Shown piece by piece: positions 25,801 through 35,400 of a stretch of 64,000 nt of DNA. Where the stretch lies: contig NZ_JAYKZZ010000030.1 in the NCBI RefSeq assembly GCF_035818675.1, positions 6,180 to 70,179 of the forward strand, written 5' to 3'. The stretch is from Parapedobacter flavus (GTDB lineage Bacteria > Bacteroidota > Bacteroidia > Sphingobacteriales > Sphingobacteriaceae). Under the pieces are notes generated by a model that was not told the origin of the DNA, searched no databases, and was given only the letters and a program-made list of their open reading frames with translations. The translations under genes and the position numbers were made by a program. Every line of letters starts with the position of its first letter. The stretch's first letter is position 1.

Positions 25801-28024
25801 ACTTGAAGAATTTGACATCTGCGTCGACGTTGAAAAGATGGGAGGCGAATTCGCTGTATATTTTCATTGGAACCCACCGTTCGCCAAGGGCGATATCGAT
25901 TTTAGAAAACGGGATGATTTGTGGTATGGCTTCTTTGAGTGCACGGCCGGTGCGCTTAAGTTCCGGTTTCAGTGCATCATTCATGGGATTGTCCAGCTGC
26001 TGTATCACCCGTTCCATTTTCTCATAGGTATTCCCCGTGAGCACTTTCTCGCGGATGTGGTATTTTAGCGTGTGCGGATCCAACAGGATCCGGTCGGACA
26101 GGCTGCTGATGACCTGCTTTACAGGTATGCCCCATTTCCTGGCAATTTCTTCCGGAAGAACGGCATTGAATCTATTGATGGAATAAATAAGGCCGGAGGC
26201 CGCGTCGGTGACCTCGATTTCTTTTCTGATATGGATAGGTTCGCGGAAGATGTCTGCTTTCTGCCAGTTGATTTTCCGGGCGTTGGTCTGCCTTTCCGAG
26301 CGGGGCGGCATCCGTTCCAGACCGGCTATGTCCCAAGCATGGGTGTTGTCGGTTTCAAGTAACGCCCGGTTTTTGGTGTCGTTGATGAATCCATGCCGGA
26401 GGATGAAGCGGTCATATGCTTTGTTGAGTTCGCCCCTGGTGGCATTTTCGGGTTGTTGATTATCCCTTTCGCTGCTTTGCAGCTTCAGGTAAGTATCGCG
26501 GAGCTGGAGGTAGTCGGTAAGCTGTTGGGGGCTTACGCCATCGAGTTGGACCGCCGCTGATAGTGTTGGTTCTTCCGGTGAACCATTGAGGTAGTGGAAG
26601 GCTGTTCCCGTATAGACTAAGGAACCCTGTTTCAGGAATACGGGCAGCGATTGCAGGTCGTGTCTGAAGTGCTGCGTATCCGATTGCGGAACAGGCTGTG
26701 GTTTTGGCTCGGGTGCAGGGGGAGCCGGTTCCGGCATTGTTTGGGCCGGGTTATCTGCGGTTGCGAACATATCAAACAGGGAAAGTTGTGTGGCAGCTTT
26801 CCTTCCTTTTCCCTGCTTTGCAGATTGGTGTTCGACAATCTTCTGGATGGGAACGGCCAGCTGGGACTTGATGGTGCTTTCAAGCTCTTTTAGTTGAAGG
26901 TTACTCCGTAGTTTAACGGTAAGTTCTTCGGCAAGTTCGCTGATGGGTTTATTGTAGAAGTAAACGTATGCCTTACGGCCGTATTGATTGGTGTCAAGTT
27001 TCGTTTCGGTTTGGATTATGCTTCCGGGATTATTACGGTAGTAATCATTCAGACGCCGTCCGTCATCGGCAAGGCTGGTGGAGACCCACTCTTTGTCTTT
27101 TTCGGAAAGCGATGGCTTGGGTGTGGTGCGCTTGCGTAGAATAATTAAATCTGACTGGGCCTCCGTGCCCGCATGGTTTGAAAAGAGGTTATCCGGCAAG
27201 CGGATTGATGAAAGTATGTCGCATGTATTGGCAAGTAACACACGTTCCGGCTGGTTGGACGGACTATCCATAAGTGATGACGTTGTGATAAAAGCCATTA
27301 CTCCGCCGGGTTTGAGGACATGGATTGTTTTTGCGAAAAAATAGCCGTGTAGACTTTTTCGGCTATTCCTTACAAGTTTGTTTTTGCTTGTGGCCAGTTC
27401 TGGATCGAATATCCGAACATCCCCGAAAGGGATGTTTGATATGGCAAGGTCAAAATGGTTGTTGTGGTTCTGCAGGTTCTCGTAACCACCGGTGGTTTGG
27501 TATGCATCCGGATGCAGGTGTTTAAGTAACATGGATGTCAATACGTCCTTTTCAACGACCCTAACTTCATCGGGTTTTCTACCAGACTCCCTTTCCAATG
27601 CTTCAACGAATGCACCGGCGCCGGCGGATGGTTCGATAACGCGGAATTGCGTTCCGTTACGGTCCACTGTTTGGAGTACCGCTGAAGTAATTGCGCGGGT
27701 TATTTCCATAGGTGTATAAAATGCCGATAAAGTGGAATTCTGTAAGGATTTGATCATTTCTCCATAGGTGTCCCGGTCCGTATTGGATTTTATGGTATCA
27801 TGGAGTTCGGTAAACAGTGGGCGCAGCTGGCGGTCTGATTCAGACTTCCAGTAGCTGTCTTCTTCAATGGGGTTCAGTATAGCCTTTAAGGCACCAAACC
27901 CAACATAGGATTTAATGGTTTGCTTTTCCTGCGGCGTTGCCTGCCTTTTTTCGTTTTCAAGTACAAAAAGCAATTTAATGACGTTGATATTAGTTTGTAA
28001 CGCTGCGCGTCTATTGAATGCCAT
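22859..28024 (-). CDS. Large N6-adenine methyltransferase / SF2 helicase fusion (DarB-like anti-restriction candidate)
   Basis: 1721 aa. The methyltransferase domain has SAM motif I VIEPSAGAGAFVEAL (about 129-143) and catalytic motif IV FDLAISNIPFGD (NIPF, 197-200) in place of NPPY. A middle region is Pro-rich (PEPAPPAPEPKPQPVPQ). The helicase domain carries Walker A HAVGGGKSLII (about 896-905), DESHMF (about 1061), SGTTISNSLTEL and a C-terminal RecA half ending in QRSGRAARKGN (about 1400). The C-terminus is coiled-coil rich. The same architecture is seen in phage P1 DarB and in large proteins of conjugative elements, which protect incoming DNA from restriction or take part in DNA processing. 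It heads the operon with the membrane protein and nrdI. Confidence 0.9.
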   Translation of the reverse strand: MAFNRRAALQTNINVIKLLFVLENEKRQATPQEKQTIKSYVGFGALKAILNPIEEDSYWKSESDRQLRPLFTELHDTIKSNTDRDTYGEMIKSLQNSTLSAFYTPMEITRAITSAVLQTVDRNGTQFRVIEPSAGAGAFVEALERESGRKPDEVRVVEKDVLTSMLLKHLHPDAYQTTGGYENLQNHNNHFDLAISNIPFGDVRIFDPELATSKNKLVRNSRKSLHGYFFAKTIHVLKPGGVMAFITTSSLMDSPSNQPERVLLANTCDILSSIRLPDNLFSNHAGTEAQSDLIILRKRTTPKPSLSEKDKEWVSTSLADDGRRLNDYYRNNPGSIIQTETKLDTNQYGRKAYVYFYNKPISELAEELTVKLRSNLQLKELESTIKSQLAVPIQKIVEHQSAKQGKGRKAATQLSLFDMFATADNPAQTMPEPAPPAPEPKPQPVPQSDTQHFRHDLQSLPVFLKQGSLVYTGTAFHYLNGSPEEPTLSAAVQLDGVSPQQLTDYLQLRDTYLKLQSSERDNQQPENATRGELNKAYDRFILRHGFINDTKNRALLETDNTHAWDIAGLERMPPRSERQTNARKINWQKADIFREPIHIRKEIEVTDAASGLIYSINRFNAVLPEEIARKWGIPVKQVISSLSDRILLDPHTLKYHIREKVLTGNTYEKMERVIQQLDNPMNDALKPELKRTGRALKEAIPQIIPFSKIDIALGERWVPMKIYSEFASHLFNVDADVKFFKSADLFKIKLNGYSIDNENTFSVKAIAQRYTGKWMFENAMLHNSPIITYTVTDADGSEIKQIDHNATREVFRKTELIRSEFQKWLADPARKSHQKELEQTYNRLFNAIHKERYDGSLLQLDDVNLKNLDIPSLYQSQRDAVMMNALNGGGIVDHAVGGGKSLIIAVTAHQMKKMNVVSKPLVLGMKANIQALAEEHRLAYPNDRILAPEPKDFTPKNRERLFRQIQQNNWDAVYMTHDQFKTIPQDPAIMQSIIKQELANVEADLDSVNQLGGDISRSMQKGMIKMQQNLTANLKEVQFRIEQLKDDMPNFREMGLDHIIVDESHMFKNLSYTTRHKRVSGLSPQLGSQKATNMLYAIRTLQDRFGTDLRATFLSGTTISNSLTELYLQFKYLRPGEMEKQGLSNFDSWAAVYAKKTTEMEVSVTNKIIMKERFRHFIKVPELAMFYGEITDYRSDKDIGLKKPVNKPILINTDQTPDQEEFTANLIEFAETGDATLIGREPLTESEETAKMLIATNAAKKMALDIRLIDPEEYGDHPNNKVSVSAAKIAQYYSEFDKHKGTQIVFSDLGTPKPGQFNIYDALRDKLSDKHGIPKEQIAFIHEWDSTPTKKDRLCRMVNRGEIRVLIGSTEKCGTGLNVQERMVATHHLDIPWRPSDIEQRSGRAARKGNMVAEKHQNNEVHEYFYATNNTLDAYKFNLVNNKAKFINQIKNASSTTRSIDEGSMDENSGMNLAEYVALLNGNTDLLEKTKLESRLEMLLNEEFNYEQEKHSNESRIERFTASLQQVEDNITKLRENAAYLDGTIRVDKNGKKLNPIQLDGVSSGEPADIGVHLNKISENRGISSPVKIGTLYGHDLYVWNQPNGTFERDPVNTFYAERNGIRMTFNGGYLNDNPALAARFFLNALARTPSILERKETEAAILKKDISRLSELTKGTYPRKDEIASLKKEVDRLQKKIINGNRKKGGDDDEDNNINITPKL

Positions 28025-28077
28025 ATCGGGGTAGTAATCTGAGTTAAACTAAATTGGGTCCTGTTGACCCGGTAATG

Positions 28078-28614
28078 CTATTGTAACGGGCCGGTGCTTT
28101 TATGCGTAGCATTAGTGGAAGCTTCGAGCGAAAGGCTGTTATAGGCTTTGATCGTCAGCTGTTTGATTCTGTCTTCTTCTTCCTTGGTATAGCCTGCTGC
28201 ATAGGGTGGAATATAGAGGCGGCTTTTCCGTGCTTCGCTATCATTCACGTCGAAATAAACGCGCTTTGCTATTTCGGCCATGAAGCCCATGTATTTGTCG
28301 TCGTCGAGTTCCTTCAGTTGCTTGTATATTTCCGGGTACTGTTCAAGGACATCAGCGACTTCATCCGAGTAGGCGTTCCCCAATTCGGATAACAGTTCTT
28401 TCATAGCGAATTCGTGTGCGGTTTGTTTGTCTTCGCCCGAATCGATTAACCGGTGGTATTCCTCTGCAGTGTGTTCTGCGTGAGAACGAAGAATTGCCCG
28501 AAGTTCATCTTCCTCGTGAATGAGGGAGGCTTCGGGATAATGTGATTCTACCAACCGGTTCAATTCGTTGTAAAATGATAGTGCGGTTTTACGCAGTTCT
28601 TCTAAATGTGCCAT
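28078..28614 (-). CDS. DUF1896-like plasmid protein
   Basis: 178 aa from MAHLEELRKTALSFYNELNR (28614), one nt after the stop of the upstream gene. The helical region ESHYPEASLIHEEDELRAIL, HAEHTAEEYHRLIDSGEDKQ, then TAHEFAMKELLSELGNAYSD resembles DUF1896, a family found next to the helicase/methyltransferase gene on Bacteroidetes conjugative elements; here it also sits just upstream of that gene. Function unknown. Assignment by pattern only. Confidence 0.65.
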   Translation of the reverse strand: MAHLEELRKTALSFYNELNRLVESHYPEASLIHEEDELRAILRSHAEHTAEEYHRLIDSGEDKQTAHEFAMKELLSELGNAYSDEVADVLEQYPEIYKQLKELDDDKYMGFMAEIAKRVYFDVNDSEARKSRLYIPPYAAGYTKEEEDRIKQLTIKAYNSLSLEASTNATHKSTGPLQ

Positions 28615-28615
28615 G

Positions 28616-29305
28616 TTAACTGATTTTAGTAGAGATGGATGATTTCTGTTTGATGCTCCGGAAAGCATCGATGATTCTTTTCTTGGCCGATGGCGATGCA
28701 GCCATTTTGACTTTGTAGGTTTTTCCGTCCCTGTTCAGGACGGGCCCGATCATAAAGCGGTCGCCGTTCGCGTTGCGTACGAATACCGGCTTCTTGGCGG
28801 CGAAGGCCTGTTGTTGCGCTTTGCTGAAGTGGATAATGGTACCGTCCTTCAGCTTGATGGATTTGGGGACTCGGATGGCACGGTCGGGGTTTGCGGTTTC
28901 TCCTGAGAGGGGTGATATTTTCTCGGAGGAAAGCTTTTCCGTTGGTGCTTTGGCCTGGGCGGTTATTTCCTCTAGCGATTTTTTCAACCTGACCAGTTCC
29001 GATATGTGCGGGTTGTTGACTTGTAGATGGGGATTGACGGACACGGCATGGAGCGTGCTGTTCAGTAGCTTCAGCTGCTGTTCCCGTGTCATGTTTTCCC
29101 TGATATAGGCAAGGAAGTGCCCTTCCATTGCTTTTTCCAGTTGGCGGTTCAGTGATCCCATGGATTTGTCGGTGGCTTGGCTAAGGAATGCCTTTGCCCA
29201 TAGCTTGACCAACTCCTGTTTGGAGTTGATTTTCTTATCGATGTCGACCGATTCTCCTGCGATATCGGCTTTATACCGTACGGTGATATTGATGTCGTTC
29301 CTCAT
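28616..29305 (-). CDS. Hypothetical plasmid protein, 229 aa
   Basis: Starts at MRNDINITVRYKADIAGESV (29305), overlapping the region just after the upstream stop at 29307. An N-terminal beta-rich part is followed by helices (LVKLWAKAFLSQATDKSMGS) and a basic C-terminal third with IKLKDGTIIHFSKAQQQAFA, then KPVFVRNANGDRFMIGPVL. A short related pattern (I.f.DG..hhh....) also occurs near the end of the neighbouring 29307-30416 product, so the two may share a small domain. Function unknown. Confidence 0.65.
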   Translation of the reverse strand: MRNDINITVRYKADIAGESVDIDKKINSKQELVKLWAKAFLSQATDKSMGSLNRQLEKAMEGHFLAYIRENMTREQQLKLLNSTLHAVSVNPHLQVNNPHISELVRLKKSLEEITAQAKAPTEKLSSEKISPLSGETANPDRAIRVPKSIKLKDGTIIHFSKAQQQAFAAKKPVFVRNANGDRFMIGPVLNRDGKTYKVKMAASPSAKKRIIDAFRSIKQKSSISTKIS

Positions 29306-29306
29306 T

Positions 29307-30416
29307 TTAAAATCTGTGTTTCGGACGTTGTGCCTTGATGGTTTTATTTTCTTGTTGCTTCGGCTGTGATACTTTGACGGTAACACCGCTTTTGGAACCG
29401 GGTTTATAGGATATGAATACTTCAACGCGGTTTTTGTGGTGCATGACCTTTACGGTTTTGCCGTTGATGATATCCATGCCCTGATTTGTCGTTAAATGGA
29501 CCGCGCTGCCGTCCTGGAATTTTATTTCGGACGGGATCATTTTGGGTTCTTTCGGCCTTTCCGCGAATGTAGCGTTGTTGAAACGCACTTTCCTTGTGGG
29601 TTGGCCCGGCTGTATCCGTTCAATCGTTTCATGCGAGAGGATTTCGAACGGTTCCTTTGTCGAGCCTATCTGGTAATATGTGTCGGATCCGGCCGGCTGG
29701 AATTTACCGGTCCGCACGAGTTTTTCCCGATCGATGGCATGGCCATCGATATTATCGGGTATGCCCGCAAGGAAGTCTTCGGGGATGTTGGGTTTCGGGG
29801 CGTTTTGGGGGTCTTTGCGATACGCAACCAAATCGTCGTATGTTCCGGCATCAAGGTCGTAAAAACTTAGCTCAACGGGCTTGGAGAGCGTTTCAGGGAA
29901 TATTTCGTTCGCCTCGATTTCGTCCTCGGTAAGGTTGAAAGTTATGGCACCCTCCCCTTCGTATATTTTATCCAATTGGAAGGTTTGGGCCATGCTGGCG
30001 GAATTCAATGATTCCCCGTCATAATCATACCCAAAAGCCATATCGAGCAAATAGTAAGCGTGCTTTTGTTCGTCCGGACTTAAAAGTGAGGTAATGTTTT
30101 TGAGTTTCGTTTCAGCGTCTTCGTCCCCTGAGATCAACATCATGTGGTCAACGAGCTCGTCGATGTTGTTCGCCTCGGTTAATTTGGTAACCGTGTCGCT
30201 TACAGCGACCGGCATGGTTACATCCTCCAACCTGTGTTCAAGGGTAGTGTCCGGCCCGGGCCATTGTTTTTTTGGACTTTCAAATAATGCGTCCGTGAAG
30301 TCATCCCCATCTGGATTGTATAACGGATTGCGGTCTGGATTTGCGCTGTTTCCGTATTTCTCATCGAATCGCTTGTTGGCTTCTTCTTCGTTGTATTTTT
30401 TCTTTTTCATGGCCAT
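29307..30416 (-). CDS. Hypothetical plasmid protein, 369 aa
   Basis: A Lys-rich start (MAMKKKKYNEEEANKRFDEK), a strongly acidic middle with Asp-rich turns (NPDGDDFTDALFES, FGYDYDGES, FYDLDAGTYDDL), and a basic C-terminus (VSQPKQQENKTIKAQRPKHR). No signal or membrane segment. The section ending PSEIKFQDGSAVHLTTNQGM resembles the KLKDGTIIHFS segment of its downstream neighbour. Probably cytoplasmic and nucleic-acid associated given the tail, but no family is recognised. Confidence 0.65.
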   Translation of the reverse strand: MAMKKKKYNEEEANKRFDEKYGNSANPDRNPLYNPDGDDFTDALFESPKKQWPGPDTTLEHRLEDVTMPVAVSDTVTKLTEANNIDELVDHMMLISGDEDAETKLKNITSLLSPDEQKHAYYLLDMAFGYDYDGESLNSASMAQTFQLDKIYEGEGAITFNLTEDEIEANEIFPETLSKPVELSFYDLDAGTYDDLVAYRKDPQNAPKPNIPEDFLAGIPDNIDGHAIDREKLVRTGKFQPAGSDTYYQIGSTKEPFEILSHETIERIQPGQPTRKVRFNNATFAERPKEPKMIPSEIKFQDGSAVHLTTNQGMDIINGKTVKVMHHKNRVEVFISYKPGSKSGVTVKVSQPKQQENKTIKAQRPKHRF

Positions 30417-30422
30417 ATGATT

Positions 30423-30629
30423 TTAGTTGTCCGTTAAATCATTGAGATCGGCTCCTTTTTCTTTCAGGAAAAGGACATACCGGATGAAGTTCTGGTCGCT
30501 TTTGTTGTTCTCCATGTAGGATATGTTAGCCTGGGGGATATCGAGTTCCCTTGCAACCTCCTGCTGCGTAAGGTTTAGCGCCTTACGTATCTGTTTCAGG
30601 TTAAGCACTTTTGTTTCTGTGTTATTCAT
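30423..30629 (-). CDS. Small XRE-family helix-turn-helix regulator
   Basis: 68 aa. The HTH is QIRKALNLTQQEVARELDIP with recognition helix QANISYMENNKSDQ, the canonical Cro/C1 layout. The C-terminal FIRYVLFLKEKGADLNDL is a short helical extension. The start codon overlaps the end of the PorV-like gene by 8 nt, so the two are translationally linked, and its stop is 6 nt before the next gene. Probably regulates this operon. Confidence 0.85.
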   Translation of the reverse strand: MNNTETKVLNLKQIRKALNLTQQEVARELDIPQANISYMENNKSDQNFIRYVLFLKEKGADLNDLTDN

Positions 30630-31728
30630 AAATCATAAATGATAAGCCGATTTTATACATATTGGACATCCCGATGGTGTTATCCCCGGTGGGGAAAACG
30701 TACGCGCCATCTATGGATATTACCCTTGAGTCGAAGAAAAGGTTTATCCCCAGACCAGCCGTAAGTAGGCTGCGTTTGTTAAACGCTTCGGCTTCCTTTT
30801 CATACCCTGCGCGTATGGAGAATTGGTCAATAAAAGAGAGTTGGCCACCGATGGCAAAGCCTGGGCCGGACATACCACCGACCGACTGCCCGATTCCATC
30901 AATGGCTCCACCGACATGGTAGTCTTCGCTATATGAAGGCAGCAAGGGCAGGTTCGCTTCTATGCCGATATAGGCCTGAATATCGTCTATGTCGCCGAAG
31001 TCCGCGCCGATACCGAGCCGTGCGACCTGCGGTAGGTAAGCGGCCTGTTCGCTGTTTTCGGAGTATTTCAGCTTGGTGCCGACATTCTGTATGACAAGCC
31101 CCATGTTAAAGTTGCCGTTGGCCATTGGTATTTTTCCGAATACACCCGCATCGACGGCCACGGCCGTTGCATTGCCGCTGTAGCCCATGGATTCGAGTGA
31201 AGCGCTGCCGAGCCTGGAGAGGATGATTTTCGGCGTCAGGCCCATGCTCCAGTATTCGCCAAAGCGTTTGCTGTATGTGGCGGATATGGCGAACTCCCTT
31301 GGTCTTACGTAGTCCGTTTCGTTGCCCATGTTATCGGTAAAGAAAACATCCCCGTAGGTCAGGTATTGCAGCCCGAAGGAAAGATAGCTTTCGTTGTAAC
31401 TACCGCCACCCACCCAATGGTTGGTAGAGAGGCTGATGAGTTTTATATCCTTGGTCAGGGCCGATACCAGCGGAATGTAAGACATCGAGACGTCGTTGAG
31501 CATGGTCCTGTTGTGCTGGAACGATACGCGCGCCGGGTTGGAGAATATGGCGAAAGCATCTCCGTTATGGGCGGAGCGCAGGTTCCCCATGCCCGAGCTT
31601 TTAATGTCGTTGTTGACGTTCAGGAATTCCGCTCCGGTGGGTGTGGCCTGTCGCTGTTCCTGCGCGTGCAGCGGGGAAGCGGCAGCAAGTGCGGCGACAG
31701 TTATGATATGTTTCAGGGGTTTGCGCAT
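30622..31728 (-). CDS. porV: PorV-like outer-membrane beta-barrel protein (T9SS-associated)
   Basis: 368 aa starting at the ATG of MRKPLKHIITVAALAAASPL (31728), with cleavage near HAQEQ. After the signal peptide comes GAEFLNVNNDIKSSGMGNLR and FAIFSNPARVSFQHN, the PorV/PorQ start pattern (G..hh.i..dar..GMG.a...d..a...NPA), then repeated amphipathic beta-strands to an aromatic C-terminus (YKIGLSFMIYE). PorV is the T9SS outer-membrane subunit that takes delivered cargo from the translocon. Being encoded next to a T9SS-tagged giant protein, it may be a dedicated shuttle for it. Whether it replaces or supplements chromosomal PorV is unknown. Confidence 0.8.
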   Translation of the reverse strand: MRKPLKHIITVAALAAASPLHAQEQRQATPTGAEFLNVNNDIKSSGMGNLRSAHNGDAFAIFSNPARVSFQHNRTMLNDVSMSYIPLVSALTKDIKLISLSTNHWVGGGSYNESYLSFGLQYLTYGDVFFTDNMGNETDYVRPREFAISATYSKRFGEYWSMGLTPKIILSRLGSASLESMGYSGNATAVAVDAGVFGKIPMANGNFNMGLVIQNVGTKLKYSENSEQAAYLPQVARLGIGADFGDIDDIQAYIGIEANLPLLPSYSEDYHVGGAIDGIGQSVGGMSGPGFAIGGQLSFIDQFSIRAGYEKEAEAFNKRSLLTAGLGINLFFDSRVISIDGAYVFPTGDNTIGMSNMYKIGLSFMIYE

Positions 31729-31730
31729 AA

Positions 31731-32432
31731 TCAATTGATGATAATTTGGGTTTCCAAGGGTTCCGAATAATCGCCGTCGTTATCCATTACCCGGAGGGAA
31801 ACGGTGTAGGTGCCGGCACCGGAGAACACATGGTATACAACGGGTTGCGGCGTGGTGAACACGCTTCCGGATATATTGTATTCGTAGGCCACCACCTCTC
31901 CCCCGAAGCGTTCGTCGGCATCGTGGGAGCGGGTGGCGTCAAAAGCATATTCATAGCCGTTTACCTGCCTGTTGTCCATCTGTGCTACCGGTGGCAGGTT
32001 TCTGAAGGCAAACAGGTTGAGTGTGGCCGTCGATGTCTGGTTGAAGCTGTCTTCGGCTACGAAATGGATGGTTGTGTTTCCTGTCTGTTTCGGTGAGAGT
32101 GACAGGTCGACGAATTCCTGGTCCACGCGCACCGATGGCCGTTCCATTTCCATTCCATTGTAGTAGCCGGTGACCTTGCCGGAATCGAGTACGATGGCGC
32201 ATTTCCATAGGTTCTCGTTCGGGTCGGCCAGCTTCAGGCTCACGGTGTAGTACGAAGGTGAGTCCTCGTAATACCGGATGCTGTCGGTCATTTCCTTGGT
32301 GAGGGAATCAGCCGATGATACAAAATGGATCTCCGGTGGGGTGTTAAAGGACTGTATGGTGTCCTCCCTGTCCGAACAGGACAGGGATGCGGTGCCAGAG
32401 ACACAAAGGGCAAATAGCGCTATCCTCCTCAT
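31731..32432 (-). CDS. PKD-domain lipoprotein
   Basis: 233 aa; signal MRRIALFALCVSGTASLSC with the lipid-anchored Cys19. Two Ig-like segments follow. The second is a PKD-type fold with NGYEYAFDATRSHDADERFG and YHVFSGAGTYTVSLRVMDND. The start overlaps the stop of the giant adhesin gene (ATGA), so the two are coupled. Possibly an anchor or assembly partner for the giant protein at the cell surface. Confidence 0.82.
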   Translation of the reverse strand: MRRIALFALCVSGTASLSCSDREDTIQSFNTPPEIHFVSSADSLTKEMTDSIRYYEDSPSYYTVSLKLADPNENLWKCAIVLDSGKVTGYYNGMEMERPSVRVDQEFVDLSLSPKQTGNTTIHFVAEDSFNQTSTATLNLFAFRNLPPVAQMDNRQVNGYEYAFDATRSHDADERFGGEVVAYEYNISGSVFTTPQPVVYHVFSGAGTYTVSLRVMDNDGDYSEPLETQIIIN

Positions 32433-35400
32433 AATTTCAATATTTTAAAGGTTTCCATTGTCGACCGGCCACCATCTTCCCTGAGGACCACCAAGTAGTA
32501 GGTCTGCGCAACCAAGCGGTTGATGCCGGGCAGCTCGAATTCATTTGCGCCCGGTTGGATGGTGACTTTCTCGTAGGACACCAGTTTTCCCGATATGGTG
32601 TATATTTCGAGCAATGCGGGAATGCTTTTCTGCGTTTCGTTGTATGTGCGCATCCTTGCCTGGTCGGTAACCGGGTTGGGGTAAACGACCGTTTGGGTGA
32701 ATGGCCGGTCGTCCTCTGCCGGTTCGGTTTCATTTTCCGGTGGATCGTAGGATACGGTGTCGGTGTTAACCGTTACCGTTATTTCCTTGTCGGCCATGCA
32801 ACCCTCTACTGAAAAAGCTCGTACCTTGACGGTGTACTCACCCGGCTTATTAAAGTAATGCTTGGGTTGGTTCTCTGAAGAAGAAAAGCCATCACTGAAA
32901 TCCCATTCCCAACGGACGGCAGGTGCGCTATCGGGCAGTTCATTTAGGGTAAACGTTACCGGTGTACCCTGTAGCACTTCTGTAGCTGAAGCATTCAGGG
33001 TGAAGTACGGTGTCATCGAGGTAATGTTGACTGCTTGCCGCAAAGAGCTGCAGGTTTTATCGGATACGGCTTCCACGTATATCGTTTCATTGACAGTGAC
33101 GGTAAATGAAATGGTCTTACCCTCTGCGAAAGGATCCATTTCATCTGGGCGGTACCACCGATAGATGATATCCATTCCGCCGGCTACGTTGCTGCTTGCA
33201 GTCAGCGTAAGGGTCGTGTTGGCGCACACGGGTTGGTTACCAGTTACGGTAGGTGTTTCCGGTGCAGGCATCACGGTAATCGTCCTTGTTGCCGTAGTCA
33301 CGCAATTAGCGGCATTTACGTACACATAAGTTATCAAGTGGGTGCCGATCCCTGCTTCCGACGGTATGAACCTCCTGCCGGTTACCCCCTGTCCGGATAT
33401 TTCCGTTTCCACTGGAACGCCCGGCGCATCGAGCGGTACTTCAGGACCGTTGATGCAGACCGTCGTATCGGGGCCTGGCTCTATCGATTTCAGCGGCACC
33501 ACTTCAATCATGAAGGAAGTAAACGATTCGCACCCGTATTCGCTTATTGTGGAATAAGTGATTTCATGGAAACCTACTCCTGCAATTTCAGGATTAAAAA
33601 ATTTGTGGGTTACCGCTGTGCCGGAATACCTACCGTTATCAAAACTATTTGTGTTGATGGAATCAAGGTTCAATTCCGGCGCGTTAACGCACATCATGAA
33701 GTCCGGGATGGTTTGGAGCGGAATGGGTTCATGCGCCGATACTTGGAAGCTTTCGGAAGTGCGTTCGCAATTATTCTCGTTAACGACTGTTACGGTATAT
33801 TCTCCACTTTCCGTTACCCGTATCGAACGGGTGGTTTCTCCGGTGCTCCAGCGGTAAAGTTGTCCCTCACTCGCGGTAAGAATGGTGGTGTCACCTATGC
33901 AGAAATCCTGTCCGAGTGATGATGTGATGGTAGGAACATCGTTGGGTGTCACTGTAACGGATATTGTTTGGCTTTGGCTTTGGCATCCTTCCGTATTGGT
34001 TGTGACCACGTAATAATCGCCAGGATTTCTCACGGTTATCGACTGTGTGGTTGCCCCGTTTGACCATAGGTAAGAAACGGACGGTGAAGCGGTAAGAATA
34101 ACGCTATCACCATCGCAGAATACAGTAGAACCTGTAATGGTAATTGTTGGTACGGGGTTCGGGGTCACACGAACGGTTATCGGCTCACTTGAGCGTTCGC
34201 AACCCTCTTCATTTGAAACATACGCCACGAGGTTAGCCGAAGATTTAACCGTGATGCTTTTTGTGGTGGCACCGTTGCTCCAACGGTAACCGGTTGCCTC
34301 CTGGTCGATGATCAGTGTTACACTATCGCCCGCGCAAAATTCAAGCTGGCCAAGTATCGACACGGTCGGTTTGGGCAGCGGGTACACGGTGACTTCGACA
34401 TCCTCGCTGCTGCGTGAGCATCCATCGGGTGTTTGGGAAGACACGTAATAGGTTCCCCCCGTAGTAACAGTTATGGATGAACCTTCCTGACCATCTGACC
34501 ATACGTAGATATAACCGGCAATAGGTGTAACCGATAATCGCACGCTGTCGCCCTCGCAAAATACAGTGGGCCCTGAAGTATTAATTACAGGTATCGGATT
34601 AGGGGTTACAACAACTGAAATAGGGTCGCTCGCCCGTTCGCAGCCTTCCTCATTAGAAATATAAGCGGTTACGGTCTGGCTTTTCCCCACTTTTATGCTC
34701 TGCGTCGTTGCGCCGTTGCTCCAGCGGTAGCTGGTTGCCACCTGGTCGATGGTCAGCGTTACACTATCTCCTTGACATATTTCCAGTTGCCCCGTTACGG
34801 ATATTGTTGGCTTCGGCAATGGGAAAACCACGACATCAACAGGGTTACTGTTTGAAGAACAATTGTCAGGTGTAATTGCGGTTACAAAGTATGTTCCGGT
34901 GGCGAAAACGGATATGGAGTGTCCTTGCTGCCCGTTTGACCACAAATAGGTATAGCCTGAAATTGGGGTAACCGAAAGCGTTACACTGTCTCCCTCGCAG
35001 AATTCGGTCTGCCCCGTTATGTTCACGGTTGGGATTGGGTTGGGATTAACGACAACGGTGACCGGGTCACTTGCCCGTTCGCAGCCTTCCTCATTGGTGA
35101 TATAGGCGGTAAGGGTTTGATTGACCGCTACGGTGATGCTCCGTGTCGTCGCACCGTTGCTCCAGCGATAGCTAGCCCCAACCTGATCGATACTCAATGT
35201 TACGCTGTCATCGCTGCAAAATTCCAGCGGCCCATTCGCGGATATTGTTGGTTTTGGTAATGGATGAACGGTAATCGTGATGTCTTCGGAGGTTGCTTCG
35301 CAGCCTTCTGAATTGATTACCTTCAGGTTGATGGTAGCACTAGAATGAAGTGTGATGCTCCGTGTCGTCGCACCATTGCTCCATAAATAATCGCCTTCTT

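Noticed and set aside
25526..26068. 180-aa plus-strand ORF within the helicase gene
   Set aside because: Fully inside a well-supported minus-strand coding region with clear domain motifs.
33233..33919. 228-aa plus-strand ORF opposite the giant adhesin
   Set aside because: It is a shadow produced by the biased codons of the repetitive minus-strand gene; no signal, domain or start context.
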